Source: Flavobacterium sp. ASW18X
GTDB taxonomy: Bacteria > Bacteroidota > Bacteroidia > Flavobacteriales > Flavobacteriaceae
Direction: 5' to 3'
Assembly (NCBI RefSeq): GCF_005144745.1
Contig: NZ_SWKK01000011.1
Location: 62,001-126,000, forward strand
Length of the DNA: 64,000 nucleotides
Positions 1 through 9,876 of this stretch are shown here, piece by piece. The notes below the pieces were generated by a model. It was given only the letters and a program-made list of their open reading frames with translations, was not told the origin of the DNA and made no database searches. Numbering within the stretch: position 1 is the first letter of the stretch; each line of letters starts with the position of its first letter. The position numbers were made by a program, and so were the translations under genes.

Positions 1-2514
1 TGAGACCGCTGTTACTCCGATGGTTGCACATTGGTTTTCTTCATATCCTTTGTACAGGGTCATCTTATCAGTGACCATAACAACTATTTCATCGGGTGCT
101 GTAATTTCGATACTTGCTACGGTGGTTGCGTTCAAAGCATCGGTAACCGTTACGGAATAAATACCTGCCGCAAGGTTGCTAATCGTTTCCGTTGTTTCAC
201 CGGAACTCCATTCATAGGTATAAGGGGCTATTCCCCCAGTAACCGACACACTGGCCGTACCGTCATCTGCGCCAGCGCAGCTCACATTTGTAGCAACTAC
301 CTCCGATTGCAAAGATTCCCCTACTGGAATGGCCTGCCATACGCTTCTGTTATCCGTATCAGGAACTTTACTATGGGTTACCGTTCCATCTTCATTTTGA
401 TACAGAAATCGGCCAGAGGTTCTGGATTCAAAGCGATACGTATCCGTAGTTTCGTCATAATTTATAATCCACGTCTTATCGGTATCGCCTGCTGGCGGTT
501 CTTTTGTGGTACTTAAAACCACATACGGACCACCTGGGCCTCCGGCACCTGGTGCGCGCAGAATTCCGGTTCCACCGGTTGCACTTTCACTATCGATATT
601 ATAATAGGACCCACTTTTGACAAACGTCCATTGCGTATTTTCTGCTCCTCCTGAAACTGACATGGTAACGGGTTGCGCGCTTACTGCCGCAGCGGTCAAG
701 AATTCTCCCGTTTCTACATTTCGTAATACAACAACGTCATCGCCAAATGTTGGGCCTGAATTGTCGACAACTTCCGCTTTTTCATAGGTGGTCTCTGCCC
801 ATCTTATTTGAGCCCTACCCCCTCTTACACGATAGGCACCATATCTGATACCGGATTGGAGCCCTCTTTCGGGGTCAGGAATATTAAAATTAAAGGCTTC
901 GCCATCGATAACGGCATCACAATAATGTATCTTCTTCGAAGCATCGTTTGGATCTTCCCTGAAACCAATTTCCAACTTAAAATCAATTTCCGCATTCTTC
1001 GCTACACGTTTTAAAAATACTACTTCTCGACCACTACCAGATCCGCCTCGTTCCAGAATACGTTCCGCATAAATATCAAAGGCCACTTGCTTATCTGCAT
1101 CGTCACCAGTGCCATAAACGGGCTTTGCCAAATACAAACAGATAGCTGGGTCTGCAGAACCACCGCCGCCTGAGTGTTTTCCTTTGGCTTGTATTAGGTA
1201 GCTTCCGTCTTGGTTGAAAGAACCTGCATCGCCTACTTCAAGAATTCTTACAATTCCCGTGAATTTTGCAAAACTCCCTACTCCGGTTTCTTGTGACCTG
1301 GATAACGAACGTTCTATTCTAGGTTGTAAGGTATTGGGTGCATCAATGTGGTTAGAGCCGTCCGTAATATTATATACACCCCAGGTTTTGCCATATAAAT
1401 CAACTTCAGAATAGTCAGCATAGCAGCTTCTATCATCAACTGTTCCTACATTAACGGCGTTTGGAATGTCAAAATTTCGCGTATTGTTGTTGTCGAATTC
1501 ACCTGAACACGACAAATCTGGATTGGTATCTTCATCTGGAGCTACTTCTGCAGAGCTTCCTCCAACGGGAATAAGTCTCCAATTACTTCGGTTGTCGGTA
1601 GCTTCAACAACGGAATGGGTAACAGTTCCATCTGCATTCTGATATAAAAATCTACCGGAGGTTCTAGAACCGAATCTGTAGGTATCGGTTGAAACATTAT
1701 ATTCAATGGACCACGTTTTGTCGGTATCGGCCGCCGGTGGAGCCTTTAAGGTACTTAAAACCACATAAGGGCCTGCAGAACTACCAGCACCTGGTGCACG
1801 TAGTATTCCCGTGCCACCAGAGGCACTTTCACTATCTATGTTAAAAAAGTCTCCACTTTCTACAAGTGCCCAATGTGTGTTTTCAGCTTCTCCAGAAGCC
1901 GACATGGTAACAGGTTGATTACTTCCTGCTGCGGTGGTTAAGAATTCCCCGGTTTCCACATTTTGAAATGTAAGTGTTGTTTCCAGCGGAATTTGCAGCA
2001 GCGGAATCAGTTTCCAATTGCTTCGATTATCGGTTGCATCGGCTTGAGAATGGGTTACCGTTCCATCTTCATTTTGATACAAAAATCTTCCTGTTGTATT
2101 TGACCCAAATCTATAAGTGTCCTCTGTGGCGTTGTAAGCGATTGTCCACACCTTATCTGTATCGGCTGCCGGCGGAGCCTTTAACGTACTTACAATGGCA
2201 TAGGCCCCTGCTGAAAAGTTAGCCCCTGTTGCACGAAGTATTCCAGTACCACCAGAGGTACTTTCACTATCTATATTATATATTCCACTTCCGCTAGCAC
2301 TTTCCACAAAAGACCAATAGGTATTTTGAGCTTCCCCAGTAGCGGACATGGTAACCGGTTGGGTACTGCCAGGTGCTGTAGTTAAGAATTCACCAGTTGC
2401 TACATTTTGCAATCTAAAAACACCATCAGAGGGTGGCGCATCTTGTGCTGCTAAAGCAATCGAAAAGAATGCCAAACAACTAAATAACAATGATTTAAAA
2501 GTAATTTTATTCAT
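1..2514 (-). CDS. Secreted multimodular protein: beta-trefoil repeats, jelly-roll lyase-like domain, SprB repeat (3' end outside window)
   Basis: The frame is open from an ATG at 2514 to the left edge (838 residues, no stop), so the C-terminus is missing. A signal peptide ([10 protein letters not shown]...ALAAQ) is followed by two ricin/fascin-like beta-trefoil units (about residues 30-180 and 181-325), each starting with an NV-TGEFLTT motif. Next comes a domain at about 333-575 with motifs [18 protein letters not shown] and [12 protein letters not shown], which resembles the beta-jelly-roll lyases (PL7/PL28 type). A third trefoil unit (593-735) and a SprB-type repeat (about 738-810) follow. 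SprB repeats usually precede a type IX secretion C-terminal signal, expected just beyond the window. I infer a secreted endolytic lyase, with ulvan as the likely substrate because rhamnosidases and sulfatases surround it. The lyase family is inferred from motif layout, not proven. It has its own promoter with the ACAGGATAG box. Confidence 0.75.
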   Translation of the reverse strand, partial: MNKITFKSLLFSCLAFFSIALAAQDAPPSDGVFRLQNVATGEFLTTAPGSTQPVTMSATGEAQNTYWSFVESASGSGIYNIDSESTSGGTGILRATGANFSAGAYAIVSTLKAPPAADTDKVWTIAYNATEDTYRFGSNTTGRFLYQNEDGTVTHSQADATDNRSNWKLIPLLQIPLETTLTFQNVETGEFLTTAAGSNQPVTMSASGEAENTHWALVESGDFFNIDSESASGGTGILRAPGAGSSAGPYVVLSTLKAPPAADTDKTWSIEYNVSTDTYRFGSRTSGRFLYQNADGTVTHSVVEATDNRSNWRLIPVGGSSAEVAPDEDTNPDLSCSGEFDNNNTRNFDIPNAVNVGTVDDRSCYADYSEVDLYGKTWGVYNITDGSNHIDAPNTLQPRIERSLSRSQETGVGSFAKFTGIVRILEVGDAGSFNQDGSYLIQAKGKHSGGGGSADPAICLYLAKPVYGTGDDADKQVAFDIYAERILERGGSGSGREVVFLKRVAKNAEIDFKLEIGFREDPNDASKKIHYCDAVIDGEAFNFNIPDPERGLQSGIRYGAYRVRGGRAQIRWAETTYEKAEVVDNSGPTFGDDVVVLRNVETGEFLTAAAVSAQPVTMSVSGGAENTQWTFVKSGSYYNIDSESATGGTGILRAPGAGGPGGPYVVLSTTKEPPAGDTDKTWIINYDETTDTYRFESRTSGRFLYQNEDGTVTHSKVPDTDNRSVWQAIPVGESLQSEVVATNVSCAGADDGTASVSVTGGIAPYTYEWSSGETTETISNLAAGIYSVTVTDALNATTVASIEITAPDEIVVMVTDKMTLYKGYEENQCATIGVTAVS
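320..2430 (-). repeat. Three intragenic beta-trefoil repeat units
   Basis: Three diverged copies of a roughly 430-bp unit lie at about 2000-2430, 1560-1975 and 320-735 inside the multimodular gene. Each encodes an NV-TGEFLTT start, a [12 protein letters not shown] core and a RFL(Y)QN(E/A)DGTVTHS end. The third copy is separated from the first two by the lyase-like domain. They probably bind carbohydrate. Confidence 0.8.
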
Positions 2515-2777
2515 ATTGTGAGGTTTTTGCTAAAATTATCTTAATGTTTTCTTAAGACTATCCTGTACTATACTAATATTTTGGAGATAGGCACTATACC
2601 ATTGGGAAGTAAATTAGGCAACGGTATTCGCTGGTAGATTTTTCAGAAGTAGATTAATATTCTGACTATTAATCTATTGTGTGGCAATTAGATGAAATGG
2701 CGTGGCTAAAAAAGCAAGCACAACGTCATCTCTGGCGTGCTGATTATCTTGCCCAACCCTGCTTCGCTGGTTCTATC
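2515..2777. other. Intergenic region with promoter for the left gene and a weak terminator-like hairpin
   Basis: The left part holds the promoter of the multimodular gene. At about 2708-2749 the minus strand has a short inverted repeat (AGCAC ... GTGCT) followed by a run of six T, which could end the isomerase transcript, but the stem is only 5 bp. A plus-strand open frame at about 2679-2777 has protein-like composition (WQLDEMAW...) but matches nothing I recognise. Confidence 0.4.
2531..2566 (-). promoter_or_regulatory. Promoter with ACAGGATAG box and TAATTTTA -7 box
   Basis: On the minus strand ACAGGATAG (2566-2558) is followed after 19 bp by TAATTTTA (2538-2531), close to the Bacteroidota -7 consensus TAnnTTTG. 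The box starts 52 bp upstream of the ATG. The same arrangement occurs before four other transcription units in this window. Confidence 0.65.
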
Positions 2778-4196
2778 TTAACAAATACGAACCACCCTCA
2801 AATTCAACAAGTTGCCCAGCTTGTCAATTTTATCCGCGATATGCCCGATGCCTATTGCGCAATGATGCGAAGGCCCCTGTCTGGACCACTCGTTCATAAA
2901 TTCTCTTGCACCAATGGAAAAACGATATCGACTGTTGGTATTACCAATATGCAATACAGGTCCAGGAACGGATTCCCCTTCGGCTACCAAAAGAAAAATA
3001 TCATCCTTGCCCTCAACAACCGATAACAGGGTTACCAGACCATGTTTGACCGTCATCTGAATGGATAACCCCTTTCCGGGTTTACCATGATAAACGGGTA
3101 AGGGCACCAATTGCACTTTGCCCTCAGCGATGGCAAAATGGGCAGGACCATCGTGACCGAGCATTACGATATCATCATTAAAATCCATCGCATAAAACTC
3201 TGAGAACGAACCGCCGACACCAAAGGCATCCATAATTTTCATGGCTTGGGCGTTTTTGACTTCGTACTCACCAGCAACGGGTACATTTTTGCCCGTTAAC
3301 AGCGTATTTCCTGCAATGACCGAGGTGACAATATCTTCATAATCGTTGCCGCTTTCCCCTTCATAATAATAGGCCATGGAACCCAATTTATGTTGCGCCA
3401 CAAGCGTATCCAAGGCTATCGAGGTCTTTGCCGCTCGCACCAGTTCTTCCTGTTCGCAGGCAGCAACGACTTCAAAGGTATTTTTAAATTCAGCGATTTT
3501 TTCTTCGATTTCCTCATCGGTAACGGCATCACGGTATTTTTTGACCTCGCACATTTCAAGAATCTCTATGTGGGTTCCGAAGGCTGTGGATTGCTTGGTC
3601 AAATCGGAATACACATCTAACATGCCGCCATAATAATGTCCCAAAACTCCCAGTCGATTGTTGCGCATCACCTTGGCTACATGTGCAGCATCTATCCAAT
3701 CTTGTAGTTCCTCCCAGACGCCAGGCTCGTCTAAGTATCCGGTTACAAATTGGTAATCAATTCCTGAGCGATTGAAAACATTGGCCAATTCAGGAACCGA
3801 GCAGGCTTGGCAATGGGCCAGCCATTCACCCGTCATTTTTCCCCTATCCCCAAGGGCATTGAAACTTTCGTAATCAATAGCCGCCACAGGTTGAATATTC
3901 AAGATAATTATTGGGCATTTTAGCTTTTGTACTGCGGGTAACACCGTTGAGGACAAGGCATAGGTGGAAACATATAAAAATAGCATGTCGATATCCTCTT
4001 TTTTGAGCGAAGTTGCTACTTCCCGTGCCGTTTCAGGAGAATCCACCAAGCCTACATTGACCACCTCCGCGCCAAAACCCTGAATTCTTTCCGCAATTTG
4101 CTTCTGGTAGCCTTGCAAACGTTCTAATAAACCCTCAAATTGGGGCCAATAGGTATCCAACCCTATTCCGAATAATCCAACTTTAGTTGTATTCAT
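2778..4196 (-). CDS. L-fucose/L-arabinose isomerase family protein
   Basis: The 472-residue protein has no signal peptide and so should be cytoplasmic. It resembles the L-fucose/L-arabinose isomerase family, which interconverts aldose and ketose sugars with a bound divalent metal. Acidic and histidine residues lie in GEYEVK (about 308), SEFYAMDF (about 330) and MLGHDG (about 347), positions comparable to the metal ligands of arabinose isomerases. It is the last gene of a minus-strand operon with a GH78 rhamnosidase and an enolase-superfamily gene, and lies 14 bp after the latter. Context suggests rhamnose or another sugar released by the rhamnosidase, but the substrate cannot be read from sequence. 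No kinase or aldolase for a complete rhamnose pathway is in the window. Confidence 0.8.
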   Translation of the reverse strand: MNTTKVGLFGIGLDTYWPQFEGLLERLQGYQKQIAERIQGFGAEVVNVGLVDSPETAREVATSLKKEDIDMLFLYVSTYALSSTVLPAVQKLKCPIIILNIQPVAAIDYESFNALGDRGKMTGEWLAHCQACSVPELANVFNRSGIDYQFVTGYLDEPGVWEELQDWIDAAHVAKVMRNNRLGVLGHYYGGMLDVYSDLTKQSTAFGTHIEILEMCEVKKYRDAVTDEEIEEKIAEFKNTFEVVAACEQEELVRAAKTSIALDTLVAQHKLGSMAYYYEGESGNDYEDIVTSVIAGNTLLTGKNVPVAGEYEVKNAQAMKIMDAFGVGGSFSEFYAMDFNDDIVMLGHDGPAHFAIAEGKVQLVPLPVYHGKPGKGLSIQMTVKHGLVTLLSVVEGKDDIFLLVAEGESVPGPVLHIGNTNSRYRFSIGAREFMNEWSRQGPSHHCAIGIGHIADKIDKLGNLLNLRVVRIC

Positions 4197-4210
4197 AATT
4201 ACTTTTTTGG

Positions 4211-5437
4211 TTAGACCTCAATGTAAAGCCCACATTCATTTTGTAATCGTTCCTCATCCAAAACCAACCCAAAACCAGGGGCTTCCTCCAAGGCATAATA
4301 GCCATTGGATAGTTTTTTAGTGGGTGATTTTATAATACAATCCATATACAAGGCGGAGTCTTCTTTTTTCTCAATGGCCTCTACCCAATCGGCGCCAACA
4401 CCAATGGCCAATTGCTGCCAAGCCGAACAGGCCGGACCTACCAAACTATCGTCCCCCACCATAATTTTGCCTCCAACTTCACGAATTCTATTGGCCAGTA
4501 AAGCCGTTTGTTTAAAACTGCCCATGGTAGACGGGTGCATATTGAAAATTCGCCCCATATCGGGCCGAATCGTCTCCATACCCTTCCAAGAAGGGCGCAT
4601 GGGTTTATCAGGAATTAAAGAGAGTTCACCTACCATCCCTTGCAATGTTGCCCATTGCTCATTGCTCATTTCAGCAGGGTCTTCGATGGCATTTAAACCG
4701 TTTTCCTTAAAAACGTTGATGATATCGGCCAATTCTTCCAAAGAATTCCAGTTTTTATAACCACTATTGACATCGGAGATGACCACCGATTCATCCCCCA
4801 ACACCCCTCGAATGGTCTTCAATAATTTTAGGTCCAGCTCCTGCTCACCGTACATCTTGAATTTGAGATGATGGCCTAGGTTTTGTTCCAGACTTTTTTC
4901 TGCTTCTTTGCGCACTTCCTCCTCATCCTTATACAGAATACAATAAAGGCCAGGTACGGCATCACGATAGGGTAAATCAAGCAGTTCGACCACAGGTTTT
5001 TCTTGCAAACGTCCTGCAACATCCAAGAGGGCCACATCCATCAATTCCATTTCCTTTAAGGATGTTTTACTATTGGGCACTTGTTGTGATTCCAATAATT
5101 TTTGGGCCGATGAAACGGTCAGTCCCTTAAATTGCTTTACATAGTTTACCCAACTGACGGGTTGCAATTCTGGTTCATTTCTGGAGGCGGGAATTTCGGA
5201 CCAACCGTAAAAGTCTCCTGCAGTTAATTTCATGAACAAATGCTGGCGATTATACCAGGTGCCGAAGGAGAAATATCTTGGGATATTAATGTCGTATCGG
5301 TACAACTCAATTTTGGTTATTTTTTCATCCAGTGGTGTTGTTTTGCTTTTATCCAAACAAGAACTCAGTAACGGATAGGTTGCGCCAGCAATTCCGAGAG
5401 CTGACACATTTTTAATGAATTTTCTTCTATTATTCAT
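4211..5437 (-). CDS. Enolase-superfamily (mandelate racemase-like) protein with twin-arginine signal
   Basis: This is a 408-residue protein from ATG 5437. A further in-frame start at 5497 would overlap the GH78 gene, and the twin-arginine motif RRKFIK sits immediately after the chosen start. The N-terminal leader ends in LLSSC, a possible lipobox, so it may be a Tat-exported lipoprotein. The enolase fold is supported by a K-F-K motif (192-194), Asp222 in SDVNSGY, Glu252 in EDPAE and acidic residues near 277 and 329-330, the pattern of the general bases and metal ligands of sugar-acid dehydratases. It probably dehydrates or epimerises a sugar acid, possibly a rhamnonate- or uronate-type acid. 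It follows GH78 by 10 bp. Periplasmic location is unusual for this superfamily. Confidence 0.78.
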   Translation of the reverse strand: MNNRRKFIKNVSALGIAGATYPLLSSCLDKSKTTPLDEKITKIELYRYDINIPRYFSFGTWYNRQHLFMKLTAGDFYGWSEIPASRNEPELQPVSWVNYVKQFKGLTVSSAQKLLESQQVPNSKTSLKEMELMDVALLDVAGRLQEKPVVELLDLPYRDAVPGLYCILYKDEEEVRKEAEKSLEQNLGHHLKFKMYGEQELDLKLLKTIRGVLGDESVVISDVNSGYKNWNSLEELADIINVFKENGLNAIEDPAEMSNEQWATLQGMVGELSLIPDKPMRPSWKGMETIRPDMGRIFNMHPSTMGSFKQTALLANRIREVGGKIMVGDDSLVGPACSAWQQLAIGVGADWVEAIEKKEDSALYMDCIIKSPTKKLSNGYYALEEAPGFGLVLDEERLQNECGLYIEV

Positions 5438-5447
5438 GGAATGCCGA

Positions 5448-8400
5448 TTAAAATATCCTGATTTCTGAAATGGATGGTGGCGCAGAGGCATCTTCAATTA
5501 AAACCCGACACTTAGTCGTCGTTGCCTTTTCGAAATTGTGCTTTTTCGTTGCTCCTCTGATGCTGGTAATTGCTACATCCTGCCAAGTACCTTGGTTCCA
5601 AATCTGGATTTTATAGTCCTTGATGGCGTTGCCCACCTCATCCACTTCAATCGTGCTAAAGGTTTGGGGTGTAATCCAAGCGACTTCCAAATACTGATTA
5701 TCTGCTTCCGCGGCTAGCCAGCGGGTTTCATCGTTGGAATCATTGGCCTTAAAGGCCTCAAAACCAGGCAATTTTTCTGTTTCGATATACATGGATGATG
5801 CGCTTATTCTCCCCAATTGTGCTAAATTTTCGGTAGTACCCAACGGTGGGGGAAACGATGTTTTTGGCAACTCCTCCACTTCAAAATCATAGCGCCCTGA
5901 AACCGCATCAAAAATCACATAGTTACCCACAGCATCGTTGGCTTCCATTCCTGCGAATTGTAAGCCTTCAGCGTTTTCTGCCAGAATTCCATTTTCTTTG
6001 ATAGCTGCTTTGGAATTCCCGGGCAAGTAAATTTTAGCTGCCGTATTCATAGGAACTTCTATATGAAAAGAAGCACCCTCACCAATTTTTTTCCAATTCA
6101 CCACCACGCTTCCATACATAGATTCGTAGGCCGTATTTGCAAATTCCAAATCGCTGACCACAGCGGGTTTTATCATCATCTGTTGCATCCCCGGATGTTC
6201 TGGTTGCGGTCTGATGCCACCAAAACCTTTGATAAAATAACCCCCAATACCCGTGTAACAGGTATGGATTTGACTGACCCCTACCGCCGACCAACGCTCC
6301 GGCCAAACCGTTTTGCCCTGCTCTAAAAAGTAGCCGTAACTGGGGTGGTGCTTATCTTTAAGCAACTCGTAAATAAGGTCCATACGTTCACCGGATTCCA
6401 AAAAATAGCGCGTGTACAAGGCCTGCCCAGAGCTTCCGGTATCATAATAAGGGTATTTATACAGGATATTGTCCACCAAATTATCGTAGACTTTTTTCTT
6501 TTCAGATTCTGGGGTCACTCCGGCCAATAAGGCAAAGGCCTGATTCACCTGTTGGCCATTTACATATTTTCCTGTTTCAGGGTCATACGACATTTGATGC
6601 GTGGCTTTGCGCTGCACTTCAAGTCTATTGGAATAAATAGCCACATCTTCTTCCTTGCCTAAGGCAGATGCGATTTTCACGGCATTATCCAACATATAGG
6701 CATAAATACTATTGTTAAAGTGCAAGGCATTGGGAGAGTTGCTGCTCGTCCAAAAATTACCCCGTGGCGTACACCAATCTCCCAATCCGGGGAATGCCCT
6801 TGCCCCGCGTTCTCCAGCAATGAGCGGACCTCCATTTTTGTAATCAGAATTCTCGTACATCCACTTCATCCATTTTTGCATGGACTCATAGTTATCCTCA
6901 AGCACTTTTTTATCGCCCAACATTTTATAGGTTTCCCAAACGGTCAAGGGATTATTGGCCTTCCACATTAAAAAGGGTCGGTCGTTTTCATTGATGATGG
7001 CCCGTATTTGTCCATCAGGTAGTTGGGCATCCCTTGTGTATTGTAGGTATTGGTCCATATAGGCGCCACTCTCAAAATTGGGCAACGCATCACCGTACAT
7101 CGCAGCGACGGTCACCTCGCCCCAACCCCGACGCTCTCGATGGGGGCAGTCTACCAAAATGCCATCCATGGTATTGGCAATATAGGTGTCCAAATTAACT
7201 TGATAAATTTGATTCAGTTGCGAGTTAGACGATTCAAACGAACTGATTTGTTTGCGGTCGTTGGTGACCACATAGCCTTTAATGTCTTTTAGTTTCGGTT
7301 CGTATCCAAGGCCGTAAACGGTCACCCAACGACCGCCAGCTACATTGAATCGATTTTCAAATTTGCCTTCACCTGACGCTCCATAAATGTATTTGCTCTT
7401 TTGTTTCCAGTTGGAAGTGACCTCTTCTCGGTCGCTGATTTCAAACAAGATGGAATCGCCCTCAACCCCATTGTACAATTCCATCTCAAAAAAACCGGTA
7501 TAATTTTCCCCCATATCAATTCGGTAAGTGCCGTCTTCATTTTTGGCCACACCAATAGGTTTAACTTCTTTGAATCGTACTTGGGGCTCTACCATTTGAG
7601 AACTCAGTTCAGCAGTTATGGGGGTAAATCGCCTATTTTTAAATTTGCCCTTACCAATTAATATATCTTCCAAAACCTCAACATCTTCATTGATTTCATC
7701 CAAAGAGGCATTCAATGCTTCATGATTGTAAATACTGGCATTCATCCAGTCACTATCATCGTAGGCAAGCGTATTCCAGTCGTCTTCCTTTTTTCTATCG
7801 TCGATGGTTTCGCCACCAAAATCCAAAATATCCCAATCGCCATAATATTCACTATGGCTCTTTTTGCATTTCCAAGTTTCATCCGTTCCTAGCACCAAGG
7901 CATCGTTTGGGGTCTTTATTTCAGCTTGGGCCTTGAACACAAAAGGCGGATTTCTGTATTCCGTAATCCTATCCCACCTTGACCAGCCGGCGGCATGCCA
8001 AACTGCAATGACGTTTTTTCCTTCTTGAAGTACATCTGCTATATCATAGGTCAAATACGGAATCCGTTTTTTCATGTAGGAGGAAACAGGATTCATCACA
8101 TTTTCAGTAATCTTCTCACCATTTACATAAAGTTCATGGTAGCCAAAAGAGCCTACATAGACAAAGGCTGATTCCGCCTCTTCTGAAAGTTCAAAGGTTT
8201 TTCGGTACCAGTTATGGTCTATTTTCTTTTGGTCTTTCTTGTGTATCCATTCGCCTTTCCAGTCTGCAGCTTGTAGGAGTCCCATCGAAAAATGGGCAAC
8301 CTCGCTCCAATCCGAAGTCTGACCTTTTGCATCCCAAATCTTAACCTTCCAGAAATACTTTTTACTCGATGCCAGTTCCTCTCCTCTATACCGTACATTT

Positions 8401-8675
8401 ACCGATTGGTCTTCCATCACTTTTCCAGAATCCCAAACCAAGGCCTTTTCATCCTCAAAATCCGTTGACAGTAAAATTTGATAAGCCGTTTGTTTTTCAC
8501 CCCTGGCAAAATTGTCCTTTAATAGTTTCCAGCTAAATCGAGGTGTGGTATTATCAACCCCCAAAGGATTCTCACGGTACTCACATCTTAAATCTGCAAC
8601 GGCAACCCCAGACTCAGAGGTGCAACTGCCCAGAATCATCAATAGTATGAGATAAGAGAATTTCAAAGTTTTCAT
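5448..8675 (-). CDS. GH78 alpha-L-rhamnosidase lipoprotein with C-terminal discoidin-like module
   Basis: The 1075-residue lipoprotein has lipobox LGSC (Cys18). The N-terminal Fn3-like module (LRCEYRENPLGVDNTTPRFSW) is typical of GH78. Further beta domains lead to an (alpha/alpha)6 catalytic domain with the hallmark DCPHRERRGWGE at about residues 507-518. The last roughly 120 residues (after LGRISASSMYIETEK) look like an F5/8 type C carbohydrate-binding module. The enzyme should remove terminal alpha-L-rhamnose from oligosaccharides at the periplasmic or outer-membrane face. It is the first gene of the operon with the enolase-like protein and the isomerase, and is divergent from an AraC-type regulator. 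A weak variant of the shared box (ACAGAATAT, minus strand 8729-8721) lies 54 bp upstream, but its -7 spacing differs. Confidence 0.9.
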   Translation of the reverse strand: MKTLKFSYLILLMILGSCTSESGVAVADLRCEYRENPLGVDNTTPRFSWKLLKDNFARGEKQTAYQILLSTDFEDEKALVWDSGKVMEDQSVNVRYRGEELASSKKYFWKVKIWDAKGQTSDWSEVAHFSMGLLQAADWKGEWIHKKDQKKIDHNWYRKTFELSEEAESAFVYVGSFGYHELYVNGEKITENVMNPVSSYMKKRIPYLTYDIADVLQEGKNVIAVWHAAGWSRWDRITEYRNPPFVFKAQAEIKTPNDALVLGTDETWKCKKSHSEYYGDWDILDFGGETIDDRKKEDDWNTLAYDDSDWMNASIYNHEALNASLDEINEDVEVLEDILIGKGKFKNRRFTPITAELSSQMVEPQVRFKEVKPIGVAKNEDGTYRIDMGENYTGFFEMELYNGVEGDSILFEISDREEVTSNWKQKSKYIYGASGEGKFENRFNVAGGRWVTVYGLGYEPKLKDIKGYVVTNDRKQISSFESSNSQLNQIYQVNLDTYIANTMDGILVDCPHRERRGWGEVTVAAMYGDALPNFESGAYMDQYLQYTRDAQLPDGQIRAIINENDRPFLMWKANNPLTVWETYKMLGDKKVLEDNYESMQKWMKWMYENSDYKNGGPLIAGERGARAFPGLGDWCTPRGNFWTSSNSPNALHFNNSIYAYMLDNAVKIASALGKEEDVAIYSNRLEVQRKATHQMSYDPETGKYVNGQQVNQAFALLAGVTPESEKKKVYDNLVDNILYKYPYYDTGSSGQALYTRYFLESGERMDLIYELLKDKHHPSYGYFLEQGKTVWPERWSAVGVSQIHTCYTGIGGYFIKGFGGIRPQPEHPGMQQMMIKPAVVSDLEFANTAYESMYGSVVVNWKKIGEGASFHIEVPMNTAAKIYLPGNSKAAIKENGILAENAEGLQFAGMEANDAVGNYVIFDAVSGRYDFEVEELPKTSFPPPLGTTENLAQLGRISASSMYIETEKLPGFEAFKANDSNDETRWLAAEADNQYLEVAWITPQTFSTIEVDEVGNAIKDYKIQIWNQGTWQDVAITSIRGATKKHNFEKATTTKCRVLIEDASAPPSISEIRIF

Positions 8676-8902
8676 GTCGTCTAGGATTGAAAGTTATTTA
8701 CTTTATCGAATACTGATAGCATATTCTGTTTCTTTATTTTAAGGTTGTGTTCGATTTCTTAATTGACAAACTAATCACATTATGAGGGATGATTTAAATT
8801 TTTTACAATAAATCCGCCCTTTATTTCCATATTTCCTACAATTTCTAGAAATATAAAACCAATACCAATTGACAATTTGATATTTTTATTGCACAAAATG
8901 AT
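8676..8902. promoter_or_regulatory. Divergent promoter region between GH78 operon and AraC regulator
   Basis: This 227-bp AT-rich region contains the 10-bp palindrome TTTCTAGAAA (8842-8851), the ACAGAATAT variant box (minus strand, 8729-8721) and a possible minus-strand -7 box TAACTTTC about 15-20 bp before the GH78 start. The adjacent AraC protein is the natural candidate to bind here. No binding site is proven. Confidence 0.45.
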
Positions 8903-9793
8903 ATGAAAAATAGCTATAAAAAATATTTGATGGTCTTTGATCGGGACAAGGCATGGGGATTCTACATCAACAATTTGGGACGGACCGAAATCCCAGCATA
9001 CTCCAATTACCCAAGTACAGACCACCCCGATTCTTATATGTTTGCTTGGGAAAACGGCCGGGTTTTAGACGAATTCCATTTGGTGTTGATTACCCAAGGC
9101 GAAGGAGAATTTGAAAGTAGACCTACAGGAAAAATTAGGCTTATGGATGGAGATGTATTCTTGCTCTTTCCTGGAGTTTGGCACCGTTATAAGCCAAAGA
9201 AAAATAAAGGCTGGACAGAACGATGGATAGGATTTTCCGGAACTATAGCTAAGCAGTTCATTACCAATGGATTTTTTAGCCCGGAAGATCCTATAATTTC
9301 CAACGCTAACCAAGCTCAAATTTTAACCCTATTTGATAGGCTCTTTTTGCTATTTGAAAGGGAAGACTTTGGTTTTCAACGAACAGCCTCCGCCCTCTGT
9401 TTACAGCTCATGGCCGAATTATATAATCTAAAGACAGGGGGATCAAACATAGCGGACATGAACACTATGATTAACCGAGTAAAGTCCATTATGTACAATC
9501 GTATTGATTCCAATATTGAGCTTAAAGAAATTGCCAAGCAGTTAGGGGTAAGCTATTCTAAGTTTCGATTGGATTTCAAGAAACAGACCGGAGTATCCCC
9601 TCTACAATATTTTTTAAGTTTAAAGATTGAAAAGGCAAAAGAACTTCTCTTAGCCACCAACAAAACCCAAAAGGAAATAGCCTTTGAGTTGGGCTTTGAA
9701 AGTGATTTTTATTTTAACCGGATTTTTAAAAAAAAAACGGGAATGTCTCCAGGTAAATATCGAACTAATACAAAAGTCAAAGGCTTATTTTAG
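8903..9793 (+). CDS. AraC-family transcriptional regulator
   Basis: The 296-residue protein has a cupin-like AraC N-terminal ligand-binding domain (about 45-165, including LITQGEGEFES and DVFLLFPGVWHRY) and a C-terminal double helix-turn-helix (about 188-296), with ELKEIAKQLGVSYSKF and KEIAFELGFESDFYFNRIFK. It is divergent from the GH78 operon and ends 83 bp before the convergent DUF1961 gene. The arrangement resembles RhaR/RhaS-type sensing of a released monosaccharide, so rhamnose or a related sugar is a reasonable but unproven effector. It is a candidate for recognising the ACAGGATAG boxes found across the sulfatase/rhamnosidase genes. No signal peptide or membrane segment is present. Confidence 0.9.
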   Translation: MKNSYKKYLMVFDRDKAWGFYINNLGRTEIPAYSNYPSTDHPDSYMFAWENGRVLDEFHLVLITQGEGEFESRPTGKIRLMDGDVFLLFPGVWHRYKPKKNKGWTERWIGFSGTIAKQFITNGFFSPEDPIISNANQAQILTLFDRLFLLFEREDFGFQRTASALCLQLMAELYNLKTGGSNIADMNTMINRVKSIMYNRIDSNIELKEIAKQLGVSYSKFRLDFKKQTGVSPLQYFLSLKIEKAKELLLATNKTQKEIAFELGFESDFYFNRIFKKKTGMSPGKYRTNTKVKGLF

Positions 9794-9876
9794 TGAATTT
9801 GAAGCGATGGTACTAAAATCTTGATTACAAGATAAACCACGTGGTTAATAAAATTTTTAGTAAATCTTTGCAGTAA

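Noticed and set aside
31-516. Plus-strand open frames of 60-160 codons opposite the multimodular gene (31-516, 808-1014, 1214-1414)
   Set aside because: They are antisense to a long minus-strand frame with signal peptide and repeated domains, and have low-complexity, non-protein-like composition.
2778-3026. Plus-strand frame continuing from 2679 into the isomerase gene
   Set aside because: The part beyond 2778 is antisense to the well-supported isomerase. Only the 2640-2777 part is kept, as a low-interest observation.
5438-5497. Longer start for the enolase-like gene
   Set aside because: It would overlap the GH78 coding sequence by 50 bp and push the Tat motif away from the N-terminus.
9835-9846. 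Palindrome AACCACGTGGTT between the AraC and DUF1961 genes
   Set aside because: It lies between convergent gene ends, so an operator role is unlikely. As a terminator the stem would be only about 4 bp, so I did not annotate it.
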